NCBI GenBank assembly: GCA_036508135.1
Contig: DATCHW010000219.1
Span: forward strand, 1 to 6,231
DNA from: DATCHW01 sp036508135
GTDB taxonomy: Bacteria; Bacteroidota; Ignavibacteria; Tepidaquicellales; Tepidaquicellaceae
DNA: 6,231 bases
Reading direction: 5' to 3'
Under the pieces are notes generated by a model that did no database searches, was not told the DNA's origin, and saw only the letters and a program-made list of their open reading frames with translations. Shown piece after piece: positions 5,234-6,231 of the stretch. Position numbers and translations under genes: made by a program. Every line of letters begins with the position of its first letter. Positions within the stretch are counted from its first letter, which is position 1.

Positions 5234-5773
5234 ATGAAAAAGATTTTAAACGTGAGGTTGCAACGGAATCCCTTAACCCTTAATCCAAATGAATATGATG
5301 CTCATATGGATACAATTGGGGAACTTGGATTACAAGAGATAGTTGATGAGCTAATAAAAGAAGACAAAGAAATCGATAAGGAACAAGCATTGAAAATATT
5401 GAATGCATTTAATCACAAGACTGCTGATTTAGTTACCTCTGGTCATAATGTAAATACCAATTTGGTCACACTAAGCCCTACGGTTAAAGGTTCATTCTCC
5501 AGCGGTAAATTCAATCATGAATTAAATTCTGTTGATATATCAAATAAATGTGGATATAAATTAAATAATGCATTGACAAACAATGATTTACAGATTTCAG
5601 AAGTTGAAAACGCTGACAATAAAGAAGTAATCGAGCAATCCGGACAATTGCTAAATTCTTTTGACAATAATATTAAAAATGAATATAAATCCGAATATTC
5701 CAGTTCTTTGTTGAATCCCTCACGAGAACCGGCTTGTGGTATGGCATTCAGAAGATGGCTTTGCAATTCGTAA
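5234..5773 (+). CDS. HU-like DNA-binding domain protein with Asn-rich tail
   Basis: The N-terminal part matches the Bacteroidetes HU/IHF-like domain family (often followed by a DUF4469 domain): NVRLQRNPLTLNPNEYDAHM (6-25), then GLQEIVDELIKEDKEIDKEQALKILNAFNHKTADLVTSGHNVNTNLVTLSPTVKGSF (32-88). Such proteins are thought to bind DNA as nucleoid-associated factors. From about residue 90 the sequence diverges: FNHELNSVDISNKCGYKLNNAL loosely fits the family's second half, but 125-160 is rich in Asn, Asp and Ser, and the end PSREPACGMAFRRWLCNS contains two cysteines and a basic-aromatic cluster. No full DUF4469 domain is present, so the 179-residue protein is shorter than two-domain members. The ATG at 5234 is chosen because AAAAGG precedes it by a suitable distance and homologues begin near MKKxLNV; an in-frame ATG at 5186 would add 16 unconserved residues. 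It is next to an insertion sequence. Confidence 0.7.
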   Translation: MKKILNVRLQRNPLTLNPNEYDAHMDTIGELGLQEIVDELIKEDKEIDKEQALKILNAFNHKTADLVTSGHNVNTNLVTLSPTVKGSFSSGKFNHELNSVDISNKCGYKLNNALTNNDLQISEVENADNKEVIEQSGQLLNSFDNNIKNEYKSEYSSSLLNPSREPACGMAFRRWLCNS

Positions 5774-5923
5774 TTTTCAAACTTAGATTTTCTAGATAAA
5801 AGCAAATCCCTATGAACATAGTAAATTAGAGTTGATTTGTAATTGTGATTTTTAGATGCAATCAATGTCAGAAACACTTAACAATTATGGAGGGCACTGA
5901 AAAAGTAACTCAGCTTTGAGTCA

Positions 5924-5975
5924 AAAAAAAACAGCAAAAACATAGGTAAAACACCTGGTTATTGCTGTTTTTTTT
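5924..5975 (+). terminator. Leader hairpin of the insertion sequence, terminator-like
   Basis: aaaaaaaacagcaa (5924-5937) pairs perfectly with ttgctgtttttttt (5962-5975), giving a 14-bp stem ending in eight T. The 24-base loop holds an inner AGGT/ACCT stem (5944-5947 with 5953-5956). It lies between the element's end and the transposase start, where it can stop outside transcription from entering the transposase gene, a known way of keeping transposition low. It may act in both directions. Confidence 0.65.
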
Positions 5976-5976
5976 G

Positions 5977-5984
5977 TATCTTTA
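5977..5984 (+). promoter_or_regulatory. Candidate -7 element of the transposase promoter
   Basis: TATCTTTA matches TAnnTTTG at all but the last base, directly after the leader hairpin, 22 bases before the ATG at 6007. No clear -33 TTTG is visible at the right distance. The position would leave a very short leader that excludes the hairpin from the transposase mRNA. Confidence 0.35.
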
Positions 5985-6006
5985 GGTCTCAAATCAAAGC
6001 ACTTAT

Positions 6007-6231
6007 ATGTTAGCACAACAGCAACAGCTCCAACTGAGTACTTACTCAGATTTATATGACCTGATAGTACCCAAGGATAATCTTCTAAGAAAAATTAACG
6101 AGCTCATCGATTTTTCATTCATCTATAATGAGTTGGTAAACAAATACTGCTCAAATAATGGGCGTAACGCCCAAAGTCCTATCCGCATGTTCAAATATCT
6201 GTTGCTGAAAACGATTCATGACATATCAGAT
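6007..6231 (+). CDS. IS1182-family transposase, N-terminal part (cut by window edge)
   Basis: The first 75 codons are open to the right edge. The peptide begins MLAQQQQLQLSTYSDLYDLI and continues VPKDNLLRKINELIDFSFIYNELVNKYC, then NGRNAQSPIRMFKYLLLKTIHDISD. This is the N-terminal transposase domain (DUF772 type) of IS1182-like elements, which precedes the DDE catalytic domain; the V-P-x-D-x-L-L-R-K-I and P-I-R-M-F-K-Y-L-L-L blocks are characteristic. The catalytic part lies outside the window, so activity cannot be judged. The start ATG at 6007 follows the element's leader hairpin and a candidate -7 element. No frameshift or stop is seen in the visible part. Confidence 0.85.
   Translation, partial: MLAQQQQLQLSTYSDLYDLIVPKDNLLRKINELIDFSFIYNELVNKYCSNNGRNAQSPIRMFKYLLLKTIHDISD

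Larger units (their letters stand above)
5889..6231 (+). mobile_element. Left part of an IS1182-family insertion sequence
   Basis: The element begins near 5889 (ggagggcactgaaaaagt is the presumed terminal repeat; the exact end cannot be set without the right end) and runs off the window. Inside are a small ACTCA/TGAGT palindrome (5908-5921), a long leader hairpin and the start of the transposase. The HU-like gene upstream ends 115 bases before the element and is not interrupted by it. Confidence 0.7.

Noticed and set aside
5810..5821. CTATG-AA-CATAG palindrome between the HU-like gene and the insertion sequence
   Set aside because: Only 5 bp per arm in AT-rich DNA, expected by chance.
5515..5877. 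120-codon minus-strand frame opposite the HU-like gene's 3' half
   Set aside because: No recognised family and no promoter or ribosome-binding signal seen; the plus-strand frame has a conserved N-terminal domain. The weak conservation of the HU-like tail leaves slight doubt.

Overview
The window reads as chromosome of an AT-rich member of the Bacteroidetes, probably Bacteroidales. The evidence is TAnnTTTG-type promoter elements, A-rich leaders without strong Shine-Dalgarno sequences, and several protein families largely typical of that phylum: a TPR/transmembrane/HTH regulator, a DUF3244 small exported protein, an HU-like DNA-binding protein, and a SpoIIAA-like small protein. This assignment rests on family recognition only; no search was run.

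Layout: all clear genes lie on the + strand. (1) 37-822 is a LutA/YkgE-type cysteine-rich Fe-S protein. Its N-terminus carries a G/C palindromic repeat read in frame, and its frame stays open to the left edge. (2) 1052-2094 holds a diacylglycerol/undecaprenol kinase and a ComF-family phosphoribosyltransferase, coupled by an ATGA overlap. (3) 2277-3863 is a lipoprotein-like TPR protein with one internal membrane segment, a coiled coil and a LuxR-like C-terminal HTH. It is followed by a 283-bp non-coding region with two identical 17-bp direct repeats 64 bp apart and a plausible promoter, then by a small secreted DUF3244 protein (4147-4542) and a strong hairpin terminator. (4) 4690-5061 is a SpoIIAA-like small protein whose start codon directly follows a perfect 12+1+12 palindrome. 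(5) 5234-5773 is an HU-like DNA-binding protein with an unusual Asn-rich C-terminal part. (6) From about 5889 to the right edge is the left end of an IS1182-family insertion sequence, with a hairpin in its leader and the first 75 codons of its transposase.

The most interesting unit is region 3. A membrane-spanning one-component regulator with a predicted periplasmic TPR sensor sits next to a gene for a small exported Ig-like protein. Between them, twin repeats lie upstream of the candidate promoter in activator-like positions. The inferred model is that the TPR protein controls the DUF3244 gene through these repeats, possibly sensing the envelope. No gene-free stretch exceeds 300 bases; the longest gap is 3864-4146.
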